A DNA stretch of 62,200 nt from Tabrizicola thermarum (GTDB lineage Bacteria; Pseudomonadota; Alphaproteobacteria; Rhodobacterales; Rhodobacteraceae). Every line of letters begins with the position of its first letter. Positions within the stretch are counted from its first letter, which is position 1. The translations under genes and the position numbers were made by a program. Shown here one piece after another: positions 12,850 to 22,076 of the stretch. The stretch covers positions 1 to 62,200 of the forward strand of contig NZ_QMJY01000074.1 in assembly GCF_003574395.1 (NCBI RefSeq), given 5' to 3'. The notes beneath the pieces were generated by a model. That model did not search any database, was not told the origin of the DNA, and saw nothing but the letters and a program-made list of their open reading frames with translations.

Positions 12850-13746
12850 TTACATGCCTTCCTGAAGTTTCCGTGCGGCGATGACGCCGAGATAGTCCTC
12901 GTGCTTGACCGGGACGAAGTCCTTGGCCTCGCCGGCAGCGACGTTGTAGGCGCAGGTCGGATCGTCGGCCCACATCGTGTCGAGCATGGCGACCATCTTG
13001 TCCTTGACCTCCTGCGGCAGGGCGCGGCGCAGCACCATCGGGCCTTCGGGGATCAGCTTGGAACGCCAGATTTCCTTGATCGTGGACATGTCGATCAGGC
13101 CCGCATCGGCGGCCTTGCGGAAGGCGCCCGAGTTGTAGCCGTCTTCCCAGTTGCCCAGGCCGTCCGACCAGCTGACGCCCGCGTCGAAATCGCCATTGGC
13201 GACGCCGACGATGGTCTGCTCGTGCCCGCCCGACATCTTCACCTGGCCGAAATAGTCTTCCAGCTTGCCGTATTTCTCGGTCAGTTCGGCGGCGGGGATC
13301 AGATAGCCCGAAGCCGAGTTCGGGTCGGCGAAGGCGAAGACCTTGCCCTTGGCGTCGTCCATCGAGTTGATGCCCGAATCGACCTTGGCGAAGCCGATGG
13401 AATAGTAGCCGGTCGAGCCGTCCACGTTCTGCTTGGTCAGCACGACATCGACGGCTTCGGGGTTGGTCAGATAGACCTTGGCATAGGCTGACGGCCCGAG
13501 CCAGGCGAAGTCGAGCGTGCCGCCGAGGAGGCCTTGGATCACGCCGTCATAGTCGGCAGGGGTGAAGAGCTTGACCGGAACGCCGAGGAGTTCCTCGGTC
13601 TTGACGCGCAGGCATTCGGTCGAGGCCAGACGGTCCTGGGCGTTCTCGCCGCCCAGGATGCCGATGTTGAATTCCTTGATCTCTTGCGCGAAGGCCGAGG
13701 TGGCCATCAGCGAGACAAGGGCAGTTGCAGTCAGCAGCTTTTGCAT
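12850..13746 (-). CDS. phnD: PhnD, periplasmic phosphonate-binding protein
   Basis: This 298-residue solute-binding protein delivers phosphonates to PhnCE. A Sec signal peptide is visible (MQKLLTATALVSLMATSAFA, cleavage after AFA). The mature chain shows NIGILGGENAQDRL, FTPADYDGVIQGLLGGTLDFAWLGPSAY, the SSGYLIPA-like SASGYLIPA anion-binding loop, and DFDAGVSWSDGL, all typical of PhnD. It lies between phnC and phnE1 in the leftward transport operon. Substrate range cannot be read from sequence. Confidence 0.94.
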   Translation of the reverse strand: MQKLLTATALVSLMATSAFAQEIKEFNIGILGGENAQDRLASTECLRVKTEELLGVPVKLFTPADYDGVIQGLLGGTLDFAWLGPSAYAKVYLTNPEAVDVVLTKQNVDGSTGYYSIGFAKVDSGINSMDDAKGKVFAFADPNSASGYLIPAAELTEKYGKLEDYFGQVKMSGGHEQTIVGVANGDFDAGVSWSDGLGNWEDGYNSGAFRKAADAGLIDMSTIKEIWRSKLIPEGPMVLRRALPQEVKDKMVAMLDTMWADDPTCAYNVAAGEAKDFVPVKHEDYLGVIAARKLQEGM

Positions 13747-13783
13747 GGGAGCTCCATGAAGGTTGTGGCCGTTGGGCCGGGGG

Positions 13784-14602
13784 TCACGACAGCATCAGGT
13801 CGGCGTAGGACCGGTCGGCTGCGGTGTCGGTGGGGATCGAGGTCGAGGTGGCGGCCTCGTTGAAGCTGTCGTCGGCGCCGTAGATCTCGCGTGCGACACT
13901 GGTGGACAGCTGGTCGGGGGTGCCGTCAAAGACGATGCGGCCGTCGCGCATGCCGATCACCCGGTCACAGTAGCGCCGCGCGGTGTCCAGCGTGTGGAGG
14001 TTGGCGATGACCATGCGCCCGTCCTCGACGTTGATCTGCCTCAGCGCGTCCATGACGATCTGGGCGTTCATCGGGTCGAGGCTGGCGATGGGTTCGTCGG
14101 CCAGGATGATCTTGGGGTCCTGCATGAGCGCCCGGGCGATGGCGACGCGCTGCTGCTGGCCGCCCGACAGCGCCTCGGCGCGTTTGGGGGCCTGTTCGGC
14201 GATGCCGAGGCGGTCGAGGATGGCAAGCGCGCGCAGGATGTCGGCGCGGGGCCAGAGGTTGAACATGGTCTGAAGGGTGGAGCGGCGGTTCAGGATGCCG
14301 TGGAGGACGTTGGAGGCCACGTCCATCCGGGGCACCAGGTTGAACTGCTGGAAGATCATCGCGCATTGCGACTGCCAGGCCCGCGCCTCGGCGCCCTTCA
14401 GCGCCAGCACGTTGCGGCCCTCGACCAGAATCTCGCCCGAGGTCGCGTCCAGAAGCCGGTTCATCATCCGCAGGAAGGTGGATTTCCCCGCGCCGGACCG
14501 GCCGATGATCCCGACAAAGGCCGGGCGGTCGATGGCAAAGCTGATGTTGTCCACGGCGGCCTTCTGGCCGAACATCCGCGTCACGCCCCGCACATCCAGC
14601 AT
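13784..14602 (-). CDS. phnC: PhnC, phosphonate ABC transporter ATP-binding protein
   Basis: This 272-residue ATPase powers phosphonate import. Walker A is GRSGAGKST, the Q-loop is IFQQFNLV, the signature is [15 protein letters not shown], Walker B is [12 protein letters not shown] and the switch is IANLHT, the PhnC variant. The start at 14602 ([12 protein letters not shown]) has AAGGGA upstream; the open frame continues further up only by chance. The chain ends in a Ser/Thr/Asp-rich tail of ~20 residues. It is the first gene of phnCDE1E2, with a Pho-box-like sequence about 70-85 bp upstream. Confidence 0.94.
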   Translation of the reverse strand: MLDVRGVTRMFGQKAAVDNISFAIDRPAFVGIIGRSGAGKSTFLRMMNRLLDATSGEILVEGRNVLALKGAEARAWQSQCAMIFQQFNLVPRMDVASNVLHGILNRRSTLQTMFNLWPRADILRALAILDRLGIAEQAPKRAEALSGGQQQRVAIARALMQDPKIILADEPIASLDPMNAQIVMDALRQINVEDGRMVIANLHTLDTARRYCDRVIGMRDGRIVFDGTPDQLSTSVAREIYGADDSFNEAATSTSIPTDTAADRSYADLMLS

Positions 14603-14668
14603 CGGTGGTCCCTTCCCCTTGGTCTGGACGCGTCGTAGCGGGCGGATGTGACAGGCCGTAAAAGGCTG

Positions 14669-14687
14669 GGTGAAGGTTATGTGACGC
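14669..14687 (-). promoter_or_regulatory. Candidate Pho box upstream of phnC
   Basis: On the minus strand GCGTCACATAACCTTCACC contains two TCAC half-sites exactly 11 bp apart, the spacing of the direct repeats in a PhoB binding site. It lies about 66-85 bp before the phnC start, next to the acyltransferase stop. The halves deviate from the E. coli CTGTCAT consensus, so this is a moderate candidate. Induction of the transporter by phosphate limitation would be expected. Confidence 0.5.
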
Positions 14688-14693
14688 CTCGGG

Positions 14694-15605
14694 CTACCAT
14701 TTGACGTGGGCGGGCCAGATGTAGGTCTCGTCCGGGTCGGCCAGCGCGGGGGCAGCCAGCGCCATGCAGCGGCGGCGCAGATGGAGGGCGATCTCGTCGC
14801 GCTCGAGCAAGGCGAGATCGGCCGCCGAAATCGGGGCGCCGATGCGCAGCTCCACCGCACGGCCGATCAGGCGGCGGGTCTCGCGGAAGATCAGCGCCAC
14901 GCGCAGCGGGTAGGAGCTGTGGCTGGCCAGCTGGAACAGGCGCGAGTTCTGGCCGGAGAAATGCACCGGCAGCGTCGTCACCCCGGGAAGGGTGGCCAGG
15001 CGGCCGACAAAGGGATGCCAGGGTGCATCCACCGCGCGGCCCTTCAGCGGGCGGTTGGCGGTGGCGACCCCTCCGGCCGGAAAGACCGCGACGACCTTGC
15101 CCGCCATCAGAAGCGACGCCGCCCGGCGCCGGGTCTCGGCGGTCAGCCGCCGCGCTTCGGGCGTGCCCGAGAAATCGACCGGCAGCAGGTAGGGATCGAC
15201 TTCCGGCACCCGGCACAGAAGGCTGTTGGTCAGGATCTGCACATTGCCGCGCAGGTCCATCCCCAGATGGCCCAGCGCCAGCCCGTCCACCACGCCGAAG
15301 GGATGGTTGGCGACCAGAAGCACTCCGCCCGTGCGGGGCAGGCGGTCCAGATGCTGCGCGCCCTCGGTGATCCGCAGCGCGATCCGCAGCTTGCGCAGCG
15401 CGGCGGCAAAGACGGGTTCTCCGGCCCAGCGGTCGAAGTTGACCCAGTCGAGATAAAGCCGGCGCAGGTAGGGCTGGCCGGTCAGCGCCTCGACCGCGCG
15501 GATCAGACCCTGACGAAACCAGGACTGGCCGGAATGGGCATAGCTGAAATCGACGACAGGGGCAGGGGGCGGCAGGGGCGCGTCGCTCAGAAGGTCGGTG
15601 AACAT
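14694..15605 (-). CDS. Lysophospholipid acyltransferase-family protein (hemolysin/OlsB-like)
   Basis: This 303-residue PlsC-superfamily acyltransferase has the catalytic block I as NHPFGVVDG, block III-like [11 protein letters not shown] in place of the usual FPEG, and an [15 protein letters not shown] end, as in the putative hemolysin group (COG3176). Members acylate glycerol-phosphate or amino-acid lipids such as lyso-ornithine lipid; the acceptor here is unknown. The start at 15605 is the first ATG giving a family-like N-terminus. The gene lies downstream of a 783-bp gene-poor stretch and just upstream of phnC on the same strand. A membrane-associated cytoplasmic location is expected. Confidence 0.75.
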   Translation of the reverse strand: MFTDLLSDAPLPPPAPVVDFSYAHSGQSWFRQGLIRAVEALTGQPYLRRLYLDWVNFDRWAGEPVFAAALRKLRIALRITEGAQHLDRLPRTGGVLLVANHPFGVVDGLALGHLGMDLRGNVQILTNSLLCRVPEVDPYLLPVDFSGTPEARRLTAETRRRAASLLMAGKVVAVFPAGGVATANRPLKGRAVDAPWHPFVGRLATLPGVTTLPVHFSGQNSRLFQLASHSSYPLRVALIFRETRRLIGRAVELRIGAPISAADLALLERDEIALHLRRRCMALAAPALADPDETYIWPAHVKW

Positions 15606-16388
15606 TGGGTCCTCATCGCGGGATGTGAGTGCAGGGTCCGGCCGGAACGCCGGGGCGACCGTTGCTGGCCAGAGCGTTCCGGTCGCGGGTCTTGGGCGCG
15701 GTGCTGGCAGCAAGGATGGTCGGGCGCGGCGATGATCCGGGAAGGGGCCTGAACCGGCCCTGTCACGCGCCATGGCGCGGCCATCCTGTCGAGGTCGCTC
15801 ACGACAGGGCGGCTCCCGTCTGCGGACCGCGCTTTGCCGGAGAGGGCACGATTCGACCGAAGGCTTGCAGGTTTTGCACGACGGGACCCGAGTGAACCGA
15901 AGATTGCGACAGGCATACCATCGCCGGATGACGCCGAGGCGGCCGTGGCGTTACAGATTCATGACCGAAGCATGGACCCCGTCCATCAGCTGTCGTCAGT
16001 CCGCTGCCGCGCGTCTGACCCGCGCGCAGGCCCGCGCGGCATCAGGACGGCAGCGGGACACCGGCATCGACTTGCCAGACCGACCGGTCGTGTCAACAAA
16101 GGGCTTGAAACCTCCGGCGTTCCGCGCAACCTGTGCCCGACCGCCGGAAGGGCGACGATCGGGAACCATGGACAACTTGGCTGGCTTTGGCGCAGGTGGC
16201 TTGCTGTGGCTTGGCTCGTTCGGGGTCGGTTCGGCCCTGAGCGTCGTCGGGGCAGGGCTGTCCGCTTGCCATGATGGCGTCACGGCGATCCGGCAGGATC
16301 CGACCGGGACGTGGCGATCCGGGCGGGGGTTCCCTGCGGTGCGGATGTCAGGGCCAGGGTCCGACGGATTTCGGGACATCCGGTCCTG
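15606..16388. other. 783-bp stretch without a convincing gene
   Basis: This is the spacer between the divergent acyltransferase and GMC oxidoreductase genes. Several frames are open by chance in this GC-rich DNA (one of ~200 codons from 15772), but they show no family resemblance, no clear ribosome binding site and arginine-rich composition typical of shadow frames. I see no RNA gene, repeat or terminator. It presumably contains promoters for both flanking genes, which I cannot place with confidence. Confidence 0.5.
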
Positions 16389-18017
16389 ATGCTGCGGTCG
16401 TGGAAACCTTCGGTCGTGGCCGGGCGCGCCGTCGATGAGCAGGCGGTCGACCGCGTCTGGGACGCGATCGTCATCGGCACGGGCATCGGCGGCGGGCTTG
16501 CCGGGCGCAGGCTGGCCGAAAGCGGGCTGTCGGTGCTGTTCGTGGAAAAGGGACCGCTGGGCTATCGCACGGAAAACCAGGAACTGCGCAGTGACGTGAA
16601 TGACTACCACACCCGGCAGATGCGGGGGTTCTGGCCGACCAGGATCGAGGTGCGGCTGGATGGCGGGCGGCCGCAGCAGTTCTTTGCCCCGATCGGCAGC
16701 GGCGTCGGCGGCACCTCGGTCTTCTACGCCGCGGCGGTGGAACGGCCCGAACGCCATGACATGGAAACCGTCGGCGAGATGCAGCACCCCACCGGGGGCT
16801 GGCCGGTCGGCTATGACGCCTTTGCCCCCTATTTCGACCAGGCGGCCGAGCTGCTGTCGATCCGGGGCGAGGGCGACCCGGCCTCGGGACTGCCTGCGCC
16901 CTGTCTGGCCGCTCCGCCGCTGACCGGGGCCGAGGCGGCGCTGTTCGACGACCTGCGCAGTCTGGGTCTTCACCCCTACCGCGCGCATGAGGCCCTGCGC
17001 CGGGTGCCGGGCTGCACGGATTGTCTGGGCCGCAAATGCCCGCTGCCCTGCAAGATGGACGGGCGCTCGGCCGGGGTGGAACCGGCGATGGAGACGGGCC
17101 GGGTGATGCTGCTGGCGGATACCTCGGTCGAGGAACTGATCGAGTCCGGCGGGCGGATCACGCAGGTCAGGGTGCGCCGGGGCGGGCGCGACATGGTCCT
17201 GACCGGGCAGGTGGTGGTTCTGGCTGCGGGCGCGCTGCATTCGCCGCGCATCCTGCTGGCTTCCACCGGGACCCATGCCGAGGGCTGCGCCAATTCCAGC
17301 GGCTGGGTCGGGCGGGGGCTGATGTTCCACCTCAGCGAGATGCTGGCGCTATGGCCGCGCCGGGGTTCGCCGGCCGCAGGCGCGACGCGGTCGGTGGCGT
17401 TCCGCGACCTTTATGCGCATGAGGGCCGGCGGCTGGGGCTGGTGCAGTCGATGGGTGTCGCCGCCGATGCCGGTCAGATCGCAAGTCATCTGAAGGAGAG
17501 GATCTCCCGGACCGGGCTGCGGCGGGTGCCGGGCATCGGGCGGATGGCGACGCTGGCGGCGCGGCTGGCCGCGGTGGTCTTCGGCAAGGCGACGGTCTTC
17601 GTGGGCATCCTGGAAGACCTGCCCTATCCCGAGAACCGCGTGCTCTGCCATCCCGACGACCCGGAGATGCCCCTGATCGACTACCGTCTGAACCCCGAGC
17701 TTCTGGAGCGTCGCGCCATTTTCCGCCGTGTGATCCGCAACCGGCTTGGCCGCTGGCGCACGCTGCTGCTAGGCTTCGGCCCGGCGCTGAACTACGGCCA
17801 TTCCTGCGGGACGCTGCGGTTCGGGGCTGACCCCAGGACCTCGGTGCTGGATGCCAACTGCAAGGCGCATGATCTTGACAACCTCTATGTCGCCGACGCG
17901 TCCTTCCTGCCCACGTCGATGGGGGTGAACCCCAGTCTGACGATCGCAGCCAATGCCTTGCGGGTCGCCGACGTGATCGTGGCCCGCCACCGGGCCGAAA
18001 GGCGGAAAGCCGTATGA
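16389..18017 (+). CDS. GMC-family FAD-dependent oxidoreductase
   Basis: This 542-residue flavoprotein has the N-terminal dinucleotide-binding motif GTGIGGGLAGRRLAESG, then the GSGVGGTSVFYAAAVERP substrate/flavin loop, LAAGALHSPRILL, and a C-terminal GMC_oxred_C region ending NPSLTIAANALRVAD. A Cys-rich stretch CTDCLGRKCPLPC around residue ~225 is found in cholesterol-oxidase-like or ferredoxin-like GMC members and may bind a cluster or zinc. The ATG at 16389 places the nucleotide fold ~25 residues in. The stop overlaps the next gene (ATGATG), so it is coupled to the SDR gene. The substrate is unknown, probably an alcohol or sterol-like compound. Confidence 0.8.
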   Translation: MLRSWKPSVVAGRAVDEQAVDRVWDAIVIGTGIGGGLAGRRLAESGLSVLFVEKGPLGYRTENQELRSDVNDYHTRQMRGFWPTRIEVRLDGGRPQQFFAPIGSGVGGTSVFYAAAVERPERHDMETVGEMQHPTGGWPVGYDAFAPYFDQAAELLSIRGEGDPASGLPAPCLAAPPLTGAEAALFDDLRSLGLHPYRAHEALRRVPGCTDCLGRKCPLPCKMDGRSAGVEPAMETGRVMLLADTSVEELIESGGRITQVRVRRGGRDMVLTGQVVVLAAGALHSPRILLASTGTHAEGCANSSGWVGRGLMFHLSEMLALWPRRGSPAAGATRSVAFRDLYAHEGRRLGLVQSMGVAADAGQIASHLKERISRTGLRRVPGIGRMATLAARLAAVVFGKATVFVGILEDLPYPENRVLCHPDDPEMPLIDYRLNPELLERRAIFRRVIRNRLGRWRTLLLGFGPALNYGHSCGTLRFGADPRTSVLDANCKAHDLDNLYVADASFLPTSMGVNPSLTIAANALRVADVIVARHRAERRKAV

Positions 18018-18778
18018 TGCAGGACAGCCCGATCAGGCCGGACGCCCCCGACGGGGTCGCCGTGGTCACCGGCGCGGGCAGCGATCTGGGCCGCGCGCTG
18101 ACCGCAGCCCTTGCCCTGCGCGGGCTGGCGGTCGCGGGCATCTCGGCCACGCCCTTCGAGCCCGGGCATGAGGGCGTGATCCCCGTCCTCGCCGATGTCC
18201 GCGACCCGGTGGCCGTGACGGAGGCCTTCAACAGGATCCGCGAGATCCTGGGCGCTCCGACAATCCTGATAAACGGCGCCGAGACCTATCCGCACCGCGA
18301 CATCCTCGAGGAAACGCCGTCCAGTTTCATGGACACGGTGCAACTGAACCTGGGCGGGGCGTTCAACTGCTGCCACGCCGTCCTGCCCGAAATGGTGGCG
18401 CGGGGGCAGGGCCGCATCATCAACATCGTGACCTTCGCCGATGTGATGCCCGCACCCCTGGCGGCGGGCTATTCGGTGTCGAAAGGCGCGCTGCGCATCC
18501 TGACCCGCGCGCTGGTGGCCGATCTGGGCGACCGATTCCCCGGCATCGTCATCACCGACTGGGTCCCCGGCACCCACACCCCGCGCAAGGGCATCCCGGA
18601 TGGCGTCGATCCGCGTGTCGCCGCCGAATGGGGCGCGAACCTTGCGCTGATCCGCGACCGCGCGATCAATGGCCTTGTGTTCCTGCAGGACCGCGAGCAT
18701 CTGCCGCCCCGGTCGCTGCGCGGGCGCGTCAAGGACCGCGTTCTGGGCCGTGGCCGGGTGCGGGTCCGGCTGCGCTGA
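18014..18778 (+). CDS. Short-chain dehydrogenase/reductase coupled to the GMC oxidoreductase
   Basis: This 254-residue Rossmann-fold protein has cofactor motif TGAGSDLGRAL, the NNAG-equivalent INGAE (degenerate) and catalytic YSVSK with the preceding Ser replaced in IVTFADVM. The Tyr-x3-Lys pair is intact, but the canonical Ser of SDR enzymes is not obvious, so activity is uncertain. The C-terminus is basic (RGRVKDRVLGRGRVRVRLR). The gene overlaps the GMC gene by 4 bp, suggesting they act in one oxidation/reduction pathway. No further pathway genes are adjacent; fabD follows 76 bp later. Confidence 0.75.
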   Translation: MMQDSPIRPDAPDGVAVVTGAGSDLGRALTAALALRGLAVAGISATPFEPGHEGVIPVLADVRDPVAVTEAFNRIREILGAPTILINGAETYPHRDILEETPSSFMDTVQLNLGGAFNCCHAVLPEMVARGQGRIINIVTFADVMPAPLAAGYSVSKGALRILTRALVADLGDRFPGIVITDWVPGTHTPRKGIPDGVDPRVAAEWGANLALIRDRAINGLVFLQDREHLPPRSLRGRVKDRVLGRGRVRVRLR

Positions 18779-18854
18779 CCTTCGGCCCGGAATGTGGGGG
18801 TGATTGCATGACCCGCCCTGCCGCGCTATCCCCGACAAAACGCATGGGGGATAC

Positions 18855-19784
18855 ATGAGCCGCGCATTCGTCTTTCCGGGGCAGGGCGCCCAGACCATCG
18901 GCATGGGCAAGGCGCTCGCCGAGGCCTATCCGGCCGCCAGGGCCGTCTTCGACGAGGTCGATGCCGCGCTGGGCGAGAAACTCTCTGCGCTGATCTGGGA
19001 GGGCGACATCGCCGAGCTGACCCTGACGCAGAACGCCCAGCCGGCCCTGATGGCCACCTCGATCGCCGCGCTCCGGGCGCTGGAGGCCGAGGGCTTCGGC
19101 CTCGATCAGGCCAGCTTCGTCGCCGGGCATTCCTTAGGCGAATATTCCGCCCTCTGCGCCGCCGGTTCGCTGACCCTGTCCGACACCGCCCGCCTTCTGC
19201 GCATCCGCGGCCGCGCGATGCAGGAGGCCGTGCCCGTGGGCGTGGGCGCGATGGCCGCGCTTCTGGGCCTGGACTTCGAAACCGCGACCGCCGTTGCGCA
19301 AGAGGCCGCCCAGGGCGAGGTCTGCCAGGCCGCCAACGACAACGACCCCGCGCAGGTCGTCGTGTCAGGCCACAAGGGCGCCGTCGAACGCGCGGTCGAG
19401 ATCGCCAGGGCCAGGGGCGCGAAACGCGCGCTGCTGCTCCCCGTCTCCGCCCCCTTCCACTGCGCCCTGATGCAGCCCGCCGCCCGGGTGATGACCGAGG
19501 CGCTGGCCGCCGTCCCGATCCTGAAGCCCGCCGTCCCGGTGGTGGTCAACGTCCGCGCCGAAGCGGTGATGGAGCCCGACCGGATCAAGGATCTGCTCAT
19601 CGCCCAGGTCACCGGCTCGGTCCGCTGGCGCGAATCCGTCCTCTGGATGGAAAAGGCGGGTGTCACCGAGTTCTGGGAGATCGGCGCCGGCAAGGCGCTG
19701 TCGGGCATGATCAAGCGCATCGCCCAGGGTGCCGCCACGCGCGCCATCGGCACGCCCGAAGACATTGCCGCCCTGAAGGGCTGA
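18855..19784 (+). CDS. fabD: FabD, malonyl-CoA:ACP transacylase
   Basis: This 309-residue enzyme loads malonate from CoA onto acyl carrier protein for fatty acid synthesis. The nucleophile lies in GHSLGEYSAL (Ser93) and the catalytic His in PVSAPFHCALM (His202); the GQGAQ oxyanion motif is at residues 9-13. Length fits the family. The ATG at 18855 starts the conserved SRAFVFPGQGAQ. fabG follows after 11 bp, so the two are co-transcribed, with acpP next. Confidence 0.96.
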   Translation: MSRAFVFPGQGAQTIGMGKALAEAYPAARAVFDEVDAALGEKLSALIWEGDIAELTLTQNAQPALMATSIAALRALEAEGFGLDQASFVAGHSLGEYSALCAAGSLTLSDTARLLRIRGRAMQEAVPVGVGAMAALLGLDFETATAVAQEAAQGEVCQAANDNDPAQVVVSGHKGAVERAVEIARARGAKRALLLPVSAPFHCALMQPAARVMTEALAAVPILKPAVPVVVNVRAEAVMEPDRIKDLLIAQVTGSVRWRESVLWMEKAGVTEFWEIGAGKALSGMIKRIAQGAATRAIGTPEDIAALKG

Positions 19785-19795
19785 AAGGACATCCC

Positions 19796-20533
19796 ATGTT
19801 TGACTTGACCGGCAAATCTGCCCTTGTCACCGGCGCAAGCGGCGGGATCGGCGCCGAGATCGCCCGCACGCTGCACGCCGCCGGGGCCACCGTCGGCCTT
19901 TCGGGCACCCGCGTCGAACCGCTGGAGGCGCTGGCGGCCGATCTGGGCTCCCGCGCCCATGTCCTGCCCTGCAACCTGTCGAACCCCGAAGAGGTCGAGG
20001 GCCTGGTGAAACGCGCGGCCGAGGCGATGGGGGCGGTGGATATCCTTGTCAACAACGCAGGCATCACCCGCGACGGGCTGGCCATGCGGATGTCGGACGA
20101 GGACTGGCAAGCGGTGATCGACGTGAACCTGACCGCACCCTTCCGCCTCTGCCGCGCGGCGATCCGGGGCATGATGAAGGCGCGCTGGGGGCGGATCGTC
20201 AACATCTCCTCGGTCGTGGGGCGCGCGGGCAATGCGGGACAGGCGAACTATGCCGCCTCGAAAGGCGGCCTCGTCGCCATGTCCAAGTCGCTGGCCGAGG
20301 AAGTCGCCAGCCGCGGCATCACGGTGAACTGCGTGGCGCCCGGCTTCATCGAAACCGCGATGACCGAAAAGCTGAACGACCAGCAGCGCGCCACGATTCT
20401 CGCCTCGGTGCCCGCAGGCCGGATGGGCACGCCGCAGGAAATCGCCGCTGCCGTGCTGTATCTCGCCTCGATGGAAGCGGCCTATGTGACCGGCGCCACG
20501 TTGCATGTGAACGGCGGGATGGACATGGTCTGA
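19796..20533 (+). CDS. fabG: FabG, 3-oxoacyl-ACP reductase
   Basis: This 245-residue NADPH-dependent SDR reduces 3-oxoacyl-ACP in the elongation cycle. The glycine-rich motif TGASGGIG is at residues 12-19, NNAG at 86-89, and the catalytic triad Ser139, Tyr152, Lys156 lies in NISSVVG and YAASK. The C-terminus VTGATLHVNGGMDMV is the conserved FabG end. It directly follows fabD with a good ribosome binding site (GAAAGGA) and precedes acpP, the standard fab cluster order. Confidence 0.96.
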   Translation: MFDLTGKSALVTGASGGIGAEIARTLHAAGATVGLSGTRVEPLEALAADLGSRAHVLPCNLSNPEEVEGLVKRAAEAMGAVDILVNNAGITRDGLAMRMSDEDWQAVIDVNLTAPFRLCRAAIRGMMKARWGRIVNISSVVGRAGNAGQANYAASKGGLVAMSKSLAEEVASRGITVNCVAPGFIETAMTEKLNDQQRATILASVPAGRMGTPQEIAAAVLYLASMEAAYVTGATLHVNGGMDMV

Positions 20534-20564
20534 CACGCGCCCCGCGCAAGTCGGGTTAAAGCGT

Positions 20565-20593
20565 TTGCCATGCGCGCCGACCCTTGCTATAGG
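20565..20593 (+). promoter_or_regulatory. Probable acpP promoter
   Basis: TTGCCA and TATAGG are separated by 17 bp, with a TGC extension before the -10 box, in the 139-bp gap between fabG and acpP. This would give acpP its own transcript with a leader of about 70 nt, in keeping with the very high demand for acyl carrier protein. Assigned by eye from the sigma-70 pattern. Confidence 0.6.
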
Positions 20594-20672
20594 CGCGCAG
20601 GATTGAGGCCCGGGAAGCCGGGAAGAACGGTAAAGGCCGGGAGTGAGCCCGCGCCAAGATAGAGGAACGGAC

Positions 20673-20906
20673 ATGAGCGACATCGCTGATCGCGTGAAGA
20701 AGATCGTCGTCGAGCATCTGGGCGTCGAAGCCGACAAGGTGACGGAATCGGCCTCGTTCATCGACGACCTGGGTGCGGATTCGCTCGACACGGTCGAGCT
20801 GGTCATGGCTTTCGAGGAAGAATTCGGGATCGAGATCCCCGATGACGCCGCCGAGACCATCCAGACCTTCGGCGACGCGGTGAAGTTCATCTCGGAAGCC
20901 GCCTAA
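20673..20906 (+). CDS. acpP: Acyl carrier protein AcpP
   Basis: This 77-residue acidic carrier protein holds growing acyl chains on a 4'-phosphopantetheine attached to Ser37 in [18 protein letters not shown]. The starting helix [18 protein letters not shown] is the usual one. The ATG at 20673 has an AGAGGAA ribosome binding site. It has its own promoter and is followed by a strong terminator, so it is probably the most highly expressed transcript of the fab block. The partner synthase fabF lies 1.3 kb downstream, past the ureohydrolase gene. Confidence 0.98.
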   Translation: MSDIADRVKKIVVEHLGVEADKVTESASFIDDLGADSLDTVELVMAFEEEFGIEIPDDAAETIQTFGDAVKFISEAA

Positions 20907-20933
20907 GGCGCTTTCGTCCGGTTTCGGACCGCA

Positions 20934-20957
20934 GGGCACCCTTCGGGGTGCCTTTTG
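20934..20957 (+). terminator. Rho-independent terminator of acpP
   Basis: GGCACCC and GGGTGCC pair around a TTCG tetraloop and are followed by TTTT, 28 bp after the acpP stop. This is a standard stable terminator hairpin. Confidence 0.9.
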
Positions 20958-20982
20958 CGTTCAGGGTCGGGCAGCGCGGTGC

Positions 20983-21024
20983 AAATCTTTTCGAAAAGAT
21001 TTGCAAAATCCTTCGAAGGATTTT
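20983..21024. repeat. Double TTCGAA palindrome element, copy B
   Basis: AAATCTTTTCGAAAAGATTT, then GC, then AAAATCCTTCGAAGGATTTT: two perfect 20-bp palindromes with the same GC spacer as copy A (5881-5922). Compared with A, arm bases change in pairs, so both palindromes remain perfect. This copy is intergenic, 26 bp past the acpP terminator and ~105 bp before the ureohydrolase gene. Confidence 0.85.
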
Positions 21025-21128
21025 GGCCCGGCCGCGCCGTATCGGCGAAGGTGCGCCGCTGCGCCCGTCTATGGCCTTGCCAGCCTGTCAGCCGACCCGC
21101 AGATTGAGGTCGGGATGAGGAGGCGCGC

Positions 21129-22076
21129 ATGACCGGCAACAGCGCACTTGGCACCATGTTCGGCGCGTCCGGCGTCGAAACCTTCATGGGCATCCCGCGC
21201 ACCCGCGACCTGTCGCGGATGACCGCCGGGATGGCGCTGATCGGGGCGGACGGCTGCACGCCTTACCCCTCGGTCGGTTTCTACTGTGCGGGCGGCCCGG
21301 CGGCGATCCGGGCGGCGGGGGCGGCTTATGCGGCGAACCTCGGGCACATGAATTTCGATCTGGGCGGGCCGGTCTTTCCCGGTGGCGTCTCTGCCGTGGA
21401 TGCGGGCGACCTGCCGCAGGACATCGCGGACCCGGCGGGAAACCGGGCGCGGATCTTCGGGGCGGTCAGCCAGGTGCTGGACCGGGGCGGGGTGCCGATG
21501 CTGATCGGTGGCGACGACAGCCTGCCGATCCCGATGATCGAGGCTTATGGCGCGCGGGGGCGGGGCTGCACGATCCTCCAGATCGACGCGCATATCGACT
21601 GGCGCGACGAGGTGCAGGGCGAACGGCTGGGCCTGTCCTCGACCATGCGGCGGGCGTCAGAGATGGAGCATGTCGAGGCGATCATCCAGGTCGGCCAGCG
21701 CGGCATCGGCTCGGCCCGGGTGCAGGATGTGGCGGATGCAGAGGCCTGGGGGGTGGGCCTTGTTCCCGCCGGAGAAGTCGCGCGTTACGGGATCGTCCGG
21801 GCGCTGGACCTGATCTCGGACGGGGCCGAGGTGATCGTCTGCCTCGACCTCGATGCGCTTGACCCTTCCGTGATGCCTGCCGTGATCGGGCGGACGGCGG
21901 GAGGGCTTGGCTACTGGCAGGTGCTGGAGCTGATCGCGGGCGTGGCAGAAAAGGCGCGGATCGTGGGGTTCGACATGGTGGAGTTCATGCCCGACCGCGA
22001 TATCGACGGGCAGGGTGCGGCGGTGGCGGCGCAGCTTCTGGCCGCCGTCATGGGCATCGTGGCGCGGCAGGGGTAA
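21129..22076 (+). CDS. Arginase/agmatinase-family ureohydrolase, GGDDS variant
   Basis: This 315-residue protein has the ureohydrolase fold. Metal ligands are visible in DAHIDWRD and CLDLDALDPS, which match the second and third family signatures. The first signature, normally GGDHS, reads GGDDS here, so the first metal-binding His is replaced by Asp. A subset of agmatinase-like proteins carries this change; whether they use one or two Mn ions, or a guanidino substrate other than agmatine, I cannot tell. The gene stands alone between acpP and fabF with its own GAGGAGG-like ribosome binding site. No speA or urease genes are near. Confidence 0.85.
   Translation: MTGNSALGTMFGASGVETFMGIPRTRDLSRMTAGMALIGADGCTPYPSVGFYCAGGPAAIRAAGAAYAANLGHMNFDLGGPVFPGGVSAVDAGDLPQDIADPAGNRARIFGAVSQVLDRGGVPMLIGGDDSLPIPMIEAYGARGRGCTILQIDAHIDWRDEVQGERLGLSSTMRRASEMEHVEAIIQVGQRGIGSARVQDVADAEAWGVGLVPAGEVARYGIVRALDLISDGAEVIVCLDLDALDPSVMPAVIGRTAGGLGYWQVLELIAGVAEKARIVGFDMVEFMPDRDIDGQGAAVAAQLLAAVMGIVARQG

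Noticed and set aside
15772-16389. ~205-codon frame in the spacer before the GMC oxidoreductase
   Set aside because: Arg/Pro/Ser-rich, no motif, no ribosome binding site, and several equally long overlapping frames exist; best left as non-coding.
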